DNA of 8,714 nucleotides, from contig JALNWS010000169.1 in assembly GCA_023230755.1 (NCBI GenBank), positions 1 through 8,714 of the forward strand, written 5' to 3'. The DNA comes from Azoarcus sp. GTDB lineage: Bacteria; Pseudomonadota; Gammaproteobacteria; Burkholderiales; Rhodocyclaceae. A program made the translations under genes and the position numbers. The notes beneath the pieces were generated by a model. The model was not told the origin of the DNA, did not search any database, and was given only the letters and a program-made list of their open reading frames with translations. Below are positions 1 through 7,314 of this stretch, in pieces; within the stretch, counting starts at the first letter, position 1; each line of letters begins with the position of its first letter.

Positions 1-86
1 AGCGGTCGAGTTGCATGCAGTTTCTCCGATCACGTTTCAATCGGCAGATTCTTGCACCAAACCCGAGCTCAATGCACTGATCGCGT

Positions 87-122
87 AAAAATCACCGGCC
101 CAGCCAACTGCGGCTCAGCCGG
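87..122 (-). terminator. Rho-independent terminator after the methyltransferase gene
   Basis: Read on the minus strand, an 11-bp imperfect stem (122-112 with 105-95, CCGGCTGAGCC against GGCTGGGCCGG, one G-T wobble and one G-G mismatch) closes a 6-nt loop. A run of five T follows at 91-87 after a 3-nt gap. The stem starts two bases beyond the TGA stop of the methyltransferase (127-125). This is the only structure in the window with a proper U-tract, so it is the best candidate for the end of the transcription unit. Beyond it (86-1) I see no supported gene. Confidence 0.7.
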
Positions 123-124
123 GA

Positions 125-769
125 TCACACCCTCGCCGCAGATCCCGTTCGGCGGCAGTGACAATAGACGAACTGCTGAACCGCACCCGAGGGCGTCGCG
201 TGTGCCTCCCGTTCATGTGCGAGCAGTTCGAACGGTGCGCCGAACGTGGCATGCAATTCACTGGCGCTGTAGCGCATCACCGGCAGCCCGCTGCACTTGG
301 TCGGTCCATCTTCGGCAAAGGTCGCGACAATCACATGGCCATCCGGCTTCACCACCCGCAATACCGTCTCGATATAGGCACGGCGTTCCTGCGCCGTGGT
401 CAGGAAATGAAAAACGGCGCGGTCGTGCCAGATATCGATGGAATGGCTGGGCAGATCGGCGTTCGTGATATCCGCCGCCACCCAATTGATCGTGTGCGCA
501 GACGCGCCGAGCCGTGCCCTGGCGACCGCGAGCGCCGCTTCCGAGAGGTCAAGCACGGTGAGTGCCGAATAGCCCTCCCGCAGCAAATCGTCGACCAGCG
601 TCGATGCCCCGCCGCCTACATCCAGCACCGCTGCCGATCGCGGCAGGCCGGTCTCGCGGATGAGGCGAAGGGAACGCAGCGCATGATCCTGAAACCAGCT
701 CACGCCTTCGGCGGGAACGTCCGAGTAGACCTTCTCCCAGTGCGCCCGGGATTGCATTGACTGACCCAT
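125..769 (-). CDS. Class I SAM-dependent methyltransferase, substrate unknown
   Basis: This 214-residue cytosolic protein has a Rossmann-type methyltransferase fold. Motif I is AVLDVGGGAS (about residues 47-56), the acidic end of strand beta-2 is VLDLSEAAL (72-80), AAD (98-100) is the adenine-side motif, and WHDRAVFHFL (114-123) is the motif IV region. VLRVVKPDGHVIVATF (136-151) is the usual post-motif segment. The N-terminal HWEKVYSD...VSWFQ block is typical of a widespread small family of uncharacterised methyltransferases related to TehB-like enzymes; the substrate cannot be read from it. The ATG at 769 is preferred because AGGTGA lies just upstream (778-773), whereas the Met at 757 has no ribosome site. 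It lies 194 bp behind cynS with a dyad between, so it may be the last gene of the operon or a separate unit. It ends directly at a terminator. Confidence 0.85.
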   Translation of the reverse strand: MGQSMQSRAHWEKVYSDVPAEGVSWFQDHALRSLRLIRETGLPRSAAVLDVGGGASTLVDDLLREGYSALTVLDLSEAALAVARARLGASAHTINWVAADITNADLPSHSIDIWHDRAVFHFLTTAQERRAYIETVLRVVKPDGHVIVATFAEDGPTKCSGLPVMRYSASELHATFGAPFELLAHEREAHATPSGAVQQFVYCHCRRTGSAARV

Positions 770-915
770 TGATCACCTGTCCGTTTCATATCAGATCGAG
801 CTGCGTTTTCAGGTGGCGCTGCCGTTGCTCCCTGGTAACGCGCCGCCGGAAAATTCCACTGCTCCGTGCCGACATCGAGCATGAAAATGGATTGCCGACG
901 GCCACGGGCAAGAGC

Positions 916-948
916 GGATCGGCGGCACGAAATCCGCACCACCGATCC
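916..948 (-). terminator. Dyad behind cynS, possible weak terminator or 3' end structure
   Basis: On the minus strand a 10-bp stem (GGATCGGTGG at 948-939 with CCGCCGATCC at 925-916, one G-T wobble) encloses a 13-nt loop, starting 15 bases after the cynS stop. No T-run follows on either strand, so it is not a standard intrinsic terminator. It could protect the 3' end of the upstream message or reduce expression of the methyltransferase. The remaining spacer (770-915) shows no ORF or promoter I would defend. Confidence 0.4.
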
Positions 949-963
949 ACAAACAAACCTCGA

Positions 964-1407
964 TCAATAAGTCTTGTACGGCAGGAACTTGCCGGACATG
1001 GTGATGTTGACGCGATCGCCTGCGGGGTTGGGCTCGCGCTGCAGATCCATCTTGAAATCGATCGCGGACATGATGCCGTCGCCGAATTCTTCGTGGATGA
1101 GTTCCTTGAAGGTCGTGCCATACACGCTGATGAGCTCGTAGAAGCGGTAGATCAGCGGATCAGTCGGCACGGAGGTGGGCAGCGAACCCTTGTAAGGCAC
1201 AGCCTGCAGCACCGGGATGGCCTCGGGCGGCAAGGCGAAGGTGTCAGCAACGATCGCGGCCTGCTCCGCGGTGAATGCCATCTGCCCCAGGCAGGCCGAG
1301 GTGACCCATTCCTTTGCCAGGCCAATTTTTGTGGCTACATCCGCCCACTTGATGCCCTTGGCAATCTTGGCGGCCACGATCATTTCGGTAACGTCATTGC
1401 GGTTCAT
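964..1407 (-). CDS. cynS: Cyanate hydratase (cyanase)
   Basis: Cyanase catalyses bicarbonate-dependent breakdown of cyanate to carbamate and CO2; carbamate then gives ammonia and a second CO2. The 147-residue length is slightly shorter than the E. coli enzyme (156). The N-terminal half is the helical, lambda-repressor-like domain of the family (residues 1-75). The C-terminal half carries the conserved block PTDPLIYRFYELISVYG followed by EEFGDGIMSAIDF. The catalytic triad Arg96, Glu99 and Ser122 of the E. coli enzyme corresponds to Arg88, Glu91 and Ser114 here, all offset by eight, so the active site is intact. The protein ends in the family-typical GKFLPYKTY. AGGAGAG lies 6 bases before the ATG, and the gene starts 20 bp after the ATPase stop, as expected for operon expression. 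Placement next to an NrtA/B/D-type transporter matches cynABD-S clusters. Confidence 0.96.
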   Translation of the reverse strand: MNRNDVTEMIVAAKIAKGIKWADVATKIGLAKEWVTSACLGQMAFTAEQAAIVADTFALPPEAIPVLQAVPYKGSLPTSVPTDPLIYRFYELISVYGTTFKELIHEEFGDGIMSAIDFKMDLQREPNPAGDRVNITMSGKFLPYKTY

Positions 1408-1427
1408 GTGATCTCTCCTTGAGGAAA

Positions 1428-2357
1428 CTACTGATTAACAACTTTCTTGAGCTGCGGGACCGGACGTGCTGTCTCGGCCGGTAGTGCGGCATCGGGTGCT
1501 GCAGCCAGCCCCGGGCGCACCACGGGCGGGTGTTTCGGGTCGTACTGTTCAAGCTCGCCCCCACCTGCATACGTTTTGGATCGATTGACCAGAAAGTCGA
1601 CCAGGTGATTGCGAATCCGGTAGTACTGCGGGTCGTGATGCATTTCGGCCCGGGTGCGGTTGCGCGGCATGGTGATCTCGACGATCTCGGCAACCTTCGC
1701 CAGGGGGCCGTTGCTCATCAGGATCACCTTGTCGGCGAGCAGAATGGCTTCGTCCACATCGTGGGTGATCATGAAAACGGTCTGGTGCGTGGCCTGCACG
1801 ACCTTCAGCAACTCGTCCTGAATGGTGCCGCGCGTCAGAGCATCGAGTGCGCCGAAGGGCTCGTCGAGCAGCAGCATCTTGGGCTGGATCGCAAACGCGC
1901 GGGCGATGCCAACACGTTGCTTCATGCCCCCGGACAATTCCGCCGGCTGCTTGTGGATGGCATGCCCGAGCCCGACCATTTCGAGGTATTCGGTGCAGTG
2001 CGCCGCGATCTTCGCCTTCGACCAGTCCGGCCACTTCGACTTCACCGCAAACGCGACGTTGCCGAGCACCGACATCCAGGGCATCAGGGCGTGGCTCTGG
2101 AACACCACGCCGCGGTCCAGGCTCGGCCCCTTGACCTCGCGGCCATTCATGATGACCACGCCGCCCGAAGCCTGCTCAAGCCCCGCAAGCACATTCAGGA
2201 TCGTCGTCTTGCCGCAACCCGAATGACCGATGATGCAGACGAACTCGCCCTTCTCGATCGAGAAGTGGATGTTGTCAAAGACCGGCGTGCCGGCTTTGCC
2301 GTCACTGGTCGGATAAGCCTTTTTCAGGGCTTCCACGCTGAGATAGTGATTAGTCAT
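1428..2357 (-). CDS. ABC transporter ATP-binding protein, nitrate/cyanate type (NrtD/CynD-like)
   Basis: This is the cytoplasmic ATPase that powers the adjacent permease. With the ATG at 2357 it has 309 residues. Walker A is GHSGCGKTT (44-52), the Q-loop Gln is residue 87, the ABC signature is LSGGMKQR (141-148), Walker B is MLLLDEP (161-167), the D-loop follows at GALD (169-172) and the H-loop is His199 in ITHD. All key residues are present. Residues from about 225 on, including MPRNRTRAEMHHDPQYYRIRN, form the C-terminal segment seen in NrtD/CynD/SsuB-like proteins; the last 45 residues are rich in Ala and Pro. A further in-frame start at 2396 would overlap the permease end and lacks support; the ATG at 2357 lies 4 bp after the permease stop and gives the normal N-terminus. 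Family membership is firm, but cyanate rather than nitrate or another anion is inferred from cynS next door. Confidence 0.92.
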   Translation of the reverse strand: MTNHYLSVEALKKAYPTSDGKAGTPVFDNIHFSIEKGEFVCIIGHSGCGKTTILNVLAGLEQASGGVVIMNGREVKGPSLDRGVVFQSHALMPWMSVLGNVAFAVKSKWPDWSKAKIAAHCTEYLEMVGLGHAIHKQPAELSGGMKQRVGIARAFAIQPKMLLLDEPFGALDALTRGTIQDELLKVVQATHQTVFMITHDVDEAILLADKVILMSNGPLAKVAEIVEITMPRNRTRAEMHHDPQYYRIRNHLVDFLVNRSKTYAGGGELEQYDPKHPPVVRPGLAAAPDAALPAETARPVPQLKKVVNQ

Positions 2358-2361
2358 GACG

Positions 2362-3204
2362 TCAGTCCCGGTAGGTGACCATCTTCTGCAACACACCGAA
2401 AGCGAAGTCGAGCAGCATGCCGACGAGCCCGATCATGGTGATTGCAAAGATCACGTTAGGCAGCGCGAGGTTGTTCCACTCGTTCCACACGAAATAGCCG
2501 ACACCCGTCCCACCGACCAGCATCTCGGCGGCCACGATGACGATCCAGGCGATGCCCATCGAGATGCGCATGCCGGTCAGGATCGTCGGTGCTGCCGCCG
2601 GCAGAATGACCTGGAAGGCCTTGCGCAAGGGGCCCACCTCGAGGGTACGCGCCACATTGATCCAGTCGCGCCGCACCGACGCGACCCCGAATGCGGTGTT
2701 GAGCAGCATCGGCCACATCGAGCAGATGAAGATGACGAAGATGCCCGATACGTCCGAATCCTTCAGCACATAGAGCGCCAGCGGCATCCACGCCAGCGGC
2801 GAGATCGGCTTGAGTACCTGTATGAACGGGTTGAGCGCCCGCATCATCAGCGGCGACATGCCGATGATGAAACCAAGCGGCAAGGCCACCAGGGTTGCGA
2901 GGAAGAAGCCCGCACCGACACGCATCAGCGAGTAGGCGATCTGGATGCCGATCCCCTTGTCGTTGGGGCCATTGTCGTAGAAGGGGTCGGACAGGAAATG
3001 CACAAAGGTGCGCCCGACCGCCGCCGGCGTCGGAAAACCCTCGGCTTTTCCCGCGCCCTGCCCCATCAGGGCGGCGTACTCGGCGTCGGCTGCGGACACC
3101 ACGACGTTATCCGACGGCATGGTCGCGTACTGCCAGATGCCGATGAAGCAGGCAAAGAGCACGAGCGACAGCAGTGCGGCACGATAAGGCAATTGCTTGT
3201 TCAT
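2362..3204 (-). CDS. ABC transporter permease, nitrate/cyanate type (NrtB/CynB-like)
   Basis: This 280-residue inner-membrane permease of the BPD-transport family has a first transmembrane helix at about residues 8-27. A periplasmic stretch follows, then a set of hydrophobic segments (about 90-117, 122-147, 153-172, 208-230, 249-270). The cytoplasmic coupling (EAA-like) loop is at about 184-202, VARTLEVGPLRKAFQVILP, and would contact the ATPase. PTPAAV near residue 58 and the SLMRVGAGF block are typical of the NrtB/SsuC group. The start was chosen as the ATG at 3204 because AGAGGG (3217-3212) lies 7 bases upstream; the GTG at 3246 would add 14 residues without a good ribosome site. The ATG overlaps the stop of a 36-codon ORF as ATGA, which points to translational coupling. 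Confidence 0.92.
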   Translation of the reverse strand: MNKQLPYRAALLSLVLFACFIGIWQYATMPSDNVVVSAADAEYAALMGQGAGKAEGFPTPAAVGRTFVHFLSDPFYDNGPNDKGIGIQIAYSLMRVGAGFFLATLVALPLGFIIGMSPLMMRALNPFIQVLKPISPLAWMPLALYVLKDSDVSGIFVIFICSMWPMLLNTAFGVASVRRDWINVARTLEVGPLRKAFQVILPAAAPTILTGMRISMGIAWIVIVAAEMLVGGTGVGYFVWNEWNNLALPNVIFAITMIGLVGMLLDFAFGVLQKMVTYRD

Positions 3205-3311
3205 GGCTGCGCCCTCTTTCCGTGATGTGAAAGGACTTCTGCCCACCCCTGGTGGCAGGGCAGTTCCGGAGCATCCGGGCGGATGTTGAGTCGATGCGAA
3301 CTGGCTGACAT
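3201..3311 (-). CDS. Small ORF of 36 codons between binding protein and permease
   Basis: I do not recognise this protein. It begins at the ATG at 3311, preceded by CGGAGAGA (3324-3317), one of the strongest ribosome sites in the window; GGAGAGATCA is shared with the cynS leader. The peptide starts MSASSHRLNIRPDAPELPC and is hydrophilic, with no signal peptide or membrane segment. It has one Cys (19), one Trp (23) and four His (6, 20, 29, 30), including a CH pair and an HH pair. Its TGA (3203-3201) overlaps the permease ATG (3204-3202) in an ATGA junction, and the permease ribosome site lies inside its last codons. It may be a functional small protein, perhaps an accessory of the transporter, or a leader peptide that couples permease translation. 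It could also be a remnant, but the two well-formed junctions argue against that. Confidence 0.6.
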   Translation of the reverse strand: MSASSHRLNIRPDAPELPCHQGWAEVLSHHGKRAQP

Positions 3312-3343
3312 GATGATCTCTCCGTTATGGCGTTGGTACGGCG

Positions 3344-4726
3344 TTACGCCCCGGCTGAAAGGCTTTTCAGGTAAGCCTCGGGTTGCGCAGGATCGAACTC
3401 CTTGCCCAGAATCATGTGCTTCCTGTATGTCTTCGCCGGCGCCGCCAGCCCGAGTTCCGCCATGCGCTTCTGCGCATCGGTGGCGAGATACACGCGTTCG
3501 GCGATGTCCCGGTAGTTCACTTCGCCCTTGATGTAGCCCCAGCGCTTCATCTGCGTCAGCATCCACACCCCCATCGAATGCCAGGGGAAGGGGTCGAACG
3601 CGATCCGGTTGGGCTCGCTGAGCACATTTCCCAGACCATCGGCATAGCGCCCCACCAGCACCTGCTCGACGACGGTCTGCGGCTGGTTGAGGTAGTTCGC
3701 CGGCGCGATCATCTCGGCCACGCCCTTGCGGTTCTCGGCCTTGTTCACATACGCGGTTGCGCCGATGATCGAGCGCACGAGCGCGGCGAAGGTGTTCGGG
3801 TTCTGGTTGACGAAGTCCTCCGTCGCGGCGAAGGCGCAGCACGGGTGGTTGTCCCAGATCTGACTCGTCAGCAGGTGAATGAAGCCGACCTTCTCATAGA
3901 CCGCACGCTGGTTGAACGGCTCGGCGACGATAAAGCCGTCAAGGTTTCCGGAGCGCATGTTCGCAACCATGTCGGGCGGCGCCATCACGCGCAGTTGCAC
4001 ATCCTTGTCCGGATCGAGGCCATGGGCGGCAAGGTAATGCCGCAGCAGGAAGTTGTGCATCGAGTAGTCGAACGGAATCGCGAACTTCATGCCCTTCCAG
4101 TTGCGCGGGTCGCGGTTGTTCTTGTGCTTCACGTGCAGGGTGATGGCGTTGCCATTGATGTTCTCCATCACCGGCATCACCATCGGCGCAGCAGTCGAGC
4201 CGGCGCCGAGCGAGATCGCCAGTGGCATCGGCGACAGCATGTGGGAGGCGTCAAACTCCTTCGCCAGCACCTTGTCGCGCACGATCGCCCAGCCTGCCGT
4301 CTTCTGCAGCGTGACCTTCAGGCCTTCGCGACCATAGAAGTCTGCCGCGCCCGCGAAGATGATCGGCGTGGCGCAGGTGATGGGCAGGAAGCCCACCGTC
4401 AGATCCTTTTTCTCCAGCGGACCGGCCTTGTCCAGCGTCATCGCCTGGAGATCGGAAATCGGCATCATGCTGGCAATCGCGGCCATCGCCGCATTGGCGC
4501 CAACCGCCTTCAGAAACCTGCGACGGGTGGCGTCCTGCGGGAATATCGCCCGCACCAGTGCGGCCTCAACGAAATCGGTCGACAGGCTTTCGGCCTGCTC
4601 GCCGCGCAGGCTGCGGGCATGCGCCGCTTCGGCATCGTGTTCGTGCTGACTGCCATGCTGACCGCAGGAGCAGCGACCGAGTGCGACATCGGCCGCATAG
4701 GGGCGATAGAGGTTTTCGTCTTTCAT
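3344..4726 (-). CDS. ABC transporter substrate-binding protein, NrtA/CynA family, Tat-exported
   Basis: This 460-residue protein would bind the transported anion in the periplasm and hand it to the permease. The core from about residue 104 has NrtA/CmpA-like features: LTVGFLPITCATPIIFA, the SHMLSPMPLAISLG block, NGNAITLHVKH and DGFIVAEPFNQRA. A twin-arginine motif TRRRFLKAVGA (67-77) is followed by a hydrophobic Ala/Met-rich stretch and a likely cleavage region near residue 95. Unusually, some 66 residues precede the twin arginines, including CSCGQHGSQHEH (19-30), a Cys/His-rich patch that could bind metal. The ATG at 4726 has AAAGGTG upstream with about 7-8 bases spacing, so the extension looks real. 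I have the impression that related proteobacterial proteins carry similar extensions but cannot verify it. The specificity (cyanate, nitrate or a cyano compound) is inferred from context only. Confidence 0.9.
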   Translation of the reverse strand: MKDENLYRPYAADVALGRCSCGQHGSQHEHDAEAAHARSLRGEQAESLSTDFVEAALVRAIFPQDATRRRFLKAVGANAAMAAIASMMPISDLQAMTLDKAGPLEKKDLTVGFLPITCATPIIFAGAADFYGREGLKVTLQKTAGWAIVRDKVLAKEFDASHMLSPMPLAISLGAGSTAAPMVMPVMENINGNAITLHVKHKNNRDPRNWKGMKFAIPFDYSMHNFLLRHYLAAHGLDPDKDVQLRVMAPPDMVANMRSGNLDGFIVAEPFNQRAVYEKVGFIHLLTSQIWDNHPCCAFAATEDFVNQNPNTFAALVRSIIGATAYVNKAENRKGVAEMIAPANYLNQPQTVVEQVLVGRYADGLGNVLSEPNRIAFDPFPWHSMGVWMLTQMKRWGYIKGEVNYRDIAERVYLATDAQKRMAELGLAAPAKTYRKHMILGKEFDPAQPEAYLKSLSAGA

Positions 4727-4783
4727 GGCTGGGCACCTTTTCTCTGGAAGGGAAGAATCTTGTGGCGTTGGAAGTCGCTTGCT

Positions 4784-6130
4784 TCAGGCGGCGAGGCGCT
4801 GGCGCAGGCTGCCTGCTTCCAGCCTTGCCACGACGGCGCCATCGCGCACCTGGTTCATGCGCAACATGTCTGCCGTTTCCTCGATCACCACCCATGTCCC
4901 ATCCGGGCAGGGCAGGCCATGCACCACAATCGGCAGCGACTTCGTTTTCAGCCGGATCACGGGCTGAACATGTTCGTAGCCCGGGTGCGGGCGGCCAAGC
5001 AGGTCGTGCGCAATGGCGGCGGCCTGTTTGGCGATCGGTTCGATGAAGCGGCAGGGCATGCCGGACATGCTGACGCAGTCACCCAGCGCATACACGTCGT
5101 TCGCGCTGGTGCGCATGCTGACCGGGTCAACCACGATGCCGCGCTCGAACTCAAGCCCTGCACTGCGTGATACCCGGTCCTCGGTGATCAGGCCGGTGGC
5201 CGCCACGACTTCGTCGACGTCCAGTTGCAGGCCGTCTGCGGCAGTAATCCGCTTGCTGCCATCGGCGGCGCGAACAATCGATGCAAGCTGTGTGGATCCA
5301 ATGAAATCAACACCCAGTGCCTCAAGGCTCAGTCTCAGGCGCTCACCCGCCAAAGGCGGCAACAGGCCGGCCAGCGGCGTCGCCTGCACGTCGATCAAGG
5401 TCACGGCATGGCCGGCGCGGGCAAAATCCTCGGCGAGTTCGCAACCCACCATGCCAGCGCCGACGATCGCCACGCGACGCTTTCGGCCCACCAGCTTGTT
5501 GCGCAGACCCGACCAGCCCGCAAGACTATTGACCCGCCAGCACACATCGGCAGGCAGTACGGCGGGCAGTGCCGGACGGGCCCCCTGGGCGATGACCAGC
5601 TTGGTGAATTGCAGCGTCCCGCGGGAGGTGCGCAACTGATGCAGCGTGGGCGACAGGCCGACCACAAAGGTTTCGGTCAGCAAGTGCACACCCAGACGCC
5701 TTGCCGCGTCCGCTGCACTTTCGCGTACCAGATCTTCAGGAGCCTGACCGCGACTCAGCGCAATCGACAGCTCCGGCTTGTGGTAACGATCGCCGCGACA
5801 GGCACTCACCAGCGTGATCCCAACTTCGGGATCAAGCGCGCGTAGTGCTTCCGCAACCGACCACCCGGCAATGCCCGCACCGACAATAACGACGCCTGCA
5901 GTCCGGGCAAGCGGGACGGACGCGCACGCCTGGCGCTCCATGTCGAACCCTTCATAGCGCTCGAAATCATTTTTCATGACCCCGCACAACGGGCATTCCC
6001 AGTCGTCCGGAATGTCCTCGAAGCGGGTCCCGGGAGCCAGGCCGCTGTCGGGATCCCCTTTCTCTTCGTCGTAGATCAGGCCGCAGGCGCGACAGATGAA
6101 TTGCTTCCAGGCCGTTGTCGAGGCATTCAT
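4784..6130 (-). CDS. Rubredoxin fused to NAD(P)H:rubredoxin reductase-type flavoprotein
   Basis: This 448-residue electron-transfer protein joins two partners normally made separately. Residues 1-60 are a rubredoxin with the iron ligands Cys13, Cys16, Cys46 and Cys49 (CRAC and CPLC) and the typical DPDSGLAPGTRFEDIPDDW segment. From residue 78 a class I pyridine nucleotide-disulfide oxidoreductase fold follows. It has FAD-binding VIVGAGIAG (81-89), GDRYHKPELSIAL (113-125) as in rubredoxin reductases, NAD(P)-binding AIVGAGMVGCELAE (221-234), the ATG motif (311-313) and the second FAD motif DVYALGDCV (345-353). No redox CxxC is seen in the reductase part. It would pass electrons from NAD(P)H via FAD to its own rubredoxin and on to an acceptor. 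The ATG overlaps the stop of the upstream flavoprotein gene as ATGA, so that flavoprotein is the likely acceptor or partner. Confidence 0.9.
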   Translation of the reverse strand: MNASTTAWKQFICRACGLIYDEEKGDPDSGLAPGTRFEDIPDDWECPLCGVMKNDFERYEGFDMERQACASVPLARTAGVVIVGAGIAGWSVAEALRALDPEVGITLVSACRGDRYHKPELSIALSRGQAPEDLVRESAADAARRLGVHLLTETFVVGLSPTLHQLRTSRGTLQFTKLVIAQGARPALPAVLPADVCWRVNSLAGWSGLRNKLVGRKRRVAIVGAGMVGCELAEDFARAGHAVTLIDVQATPLAGLLPPLAGERLRLSLEALGVDFIGSTQLASIVRAADGSKRITAADGLQLDVDEVVAATGLITEDRVSRSAGLEFERGIVVDPVSMRTSANDVYALGDCVSMSGMPCRFIEPIAKQAAAIAHDLLGRPHPGYEHVQPVIRLKTKSLPIVVHGLPCPDGTWVVIEETADMLRMNQVRDGAVVARLEAGSLRQRLAA

Positions 6131-7269
6131 GCCGGCATCTCCTCTTGTGACAGGCGATCCATTTCCCAGCGCAGATGCTTGATGGCGGGCGTCACGATTG
6201 CAACGAAGTGCGCCTCCCGGATGCGACGCTGAGCGGCCGAGGTCATCAGGTAGCCACGCGCACCCTGGTGCATGAGGGCCGATTGCGACGCACGCAACGC
6301 GAACTCCGCCCCCTGGGTGCGGGCGTCGAGCACGTCAAGCAGGTAATCCTTGCTGCCGTCATAGGGCGTGAGCGCCAGTTTCGCAACGCGTGCGCCAAGC
6401 TCGTCGAACTCGGCCTGGAGTTCATCGGGGCGGTCATGCAGGAAGCGATTGACGTGCCCGAGAAGCGGCTCCACCTCCCGGATCGAATCGATGCTGCCCT
6501 GCGCCACGCCGACGGCAATACCGGCCTGCAGCAACACGAAGGCGGCTCGAATGCGTGCGACAAAGGGCTGGGCCGGATCGGCGATCATGTCATCTTCGCC
6601 GACAAAGAAGTTGTCGAGACGAACGCCCCAGGTGCTCGTGCCTTCCATGCCGGAAAATGTCGGACACGGGCGCAGCACGACTTCCTCGGTGCAATGCAGC
6701 AGGAACATGATTTCGTGCGAGCGGCTGCCGTCGTCTCGATAGACCGCCGCAATCGCGCCGCAGTACTGCCCGGGCGCAATGTGGCTGACCCAGGGCAACG
6801 CACCGCTCACTCGATAGCCGCCAGCCACTTTCGTGGCCCGCAGCAGCATCTTCTCGATCCCCGCCAGCGCTTTCATCGGATTTGACAAGGCGGTTCCGCC
6901 AAAGCGCTGGCCGAGCGTATGCGCTCGCAGCAAGTCCCCGGTCAGTGCGGGATTTCCCGACTGCTCCATATAGAGCCCGCACACGTCATGTGCCCAGGTC
7001 ATGAAGCCAGTCGAACCGCAACTGCGGCTGATCGCACGCATCGCATCGATTGCCAGCCCGTAGCGGTTGCCACTGGACTCAAGGTGGGCACCAAATGCAC
7101 CCGCCTCACCGAGAGAGCTCATGATCTCTAGCGGATAGTGACCTTCGTGATCAATGCGATAGGCTGCATCGGCCAGGGGTCCGTTTGCGACCTCGGTCAC
7201 GCGCGCCATGACCTGGGCGTCGCTCCAGGACGGCTCGAAGACAGATGGGCTTACATCGGCAAGATTCAT
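6127..7269 (-). CDS. Acyl-CoA dehydrogenase-fold flavoprotein, possibly a monooxygenase
   Basis: This 380-residue protein has acyl-CoA dehydrogenase family architecture: an alpha-helical N-terminal domain (1-120), a beta domain with GGYRVSGALPWVSHIAPG (150-167) and GMEGTSTWGVRLDNFFV (207-223), and a C-terminal helical bundle ending in MHQGARGYLMTSAAQRRIREAHF (333-355). Where classical dehydrogenases have the catalytic Glu in an IYEGT-like motif, this one reads IVTPAIKHLR (358-367), and the TEP-type substrate segment is replaced by GGTALSNPMKAL. That fits the group of this fold that includes DszC-, SfnC- and isobutylamine N-hydroxylase-like flavin oxygenases better than beta-oxidation. No CoA-pathway gene lies nearby. 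The ATG at 7269 has GGAGA 8-10 bases upstream. Its stop overlaps the start of the rubredoxin-reductase fusion. The real substrate is unknown; the oxygenase assignment is inference. Confidence 0.8.
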   Translation of the reverse strand: MNLADVSPSVFEPSWSDAQVMARVTEVANGPLADAAYRIDHEGHYPLEIMSSLGEAGAFGAHLESSGNRYGLAIDAMRAISRSCGSTGFMTWAHDVCGLYMEQSGNPALTGDLLRAHTLGQRFGGTALSNPMKALAGIEKMLLRATKVAGGYRVSGALPWVSHIAPGQYCGAIAAVYRDDGSRSHEIMFLLHCTEEVVLRPCPTFSGMEGTSTWGVRLDNFFVGEDDMIADPAQPFVARIRAAFVLLQAGIAVGVAQGSIDSIREVEPLLGHVNRFLHDRPDELQAEFDELGARVAKLALTPYDGSKDYLLDVLDARTQGAEFALRASQSALMHQGARGYLMTSAAQRRIREAHFVAIVTPAIKHLRWEMDRLSQEEMPA

Positions 7270-7301
7270 GACAATATTCTCCGCTTGAGGCTGGCAGGAC
7301 G

Positions 7302-7314
7302 AGGCGTGACGCCT
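7302..7314 (-). repeat. Small intercistronic hairpin between osmC-like gene and flavoprotein gene
   Basis: AGGCGT-G-ACGCCT is a perfect 6-bp dyad around one base; as RNA it can form a 5-bp stem with a 3-nt loop. It begins immediately after the OsmC-family stop codon (7317-7315). There is no T-run, so it is not a terminator. It might tune mRNA processing between the first and second genes. Confidence 0.3.

Noticed and set aside
1530..3225. Plus-strand ORFs opposite the ATPase and permease genes
   Set aside because: They mirror the codon pattern of recognised genes, are rich in His, Arg and Asp, and have no recognisable motif.
3202..3246. GTG start at 3246 for the permease
   Set aside because: No good ribosome site precedes it and it would add a non-typical charged N-terminus; the ATG at 3204 has AGAGGG at proper distance.
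3383..5170. Long plus-strand ORF of 595 codons opposite the binding protein and reductase genes
   Set aside because: It runs across two well-supported minus-strand genes and their gap, has Arg/His-rich composition typical of an antisense frame in GC-rich DNA, and shows no domain.
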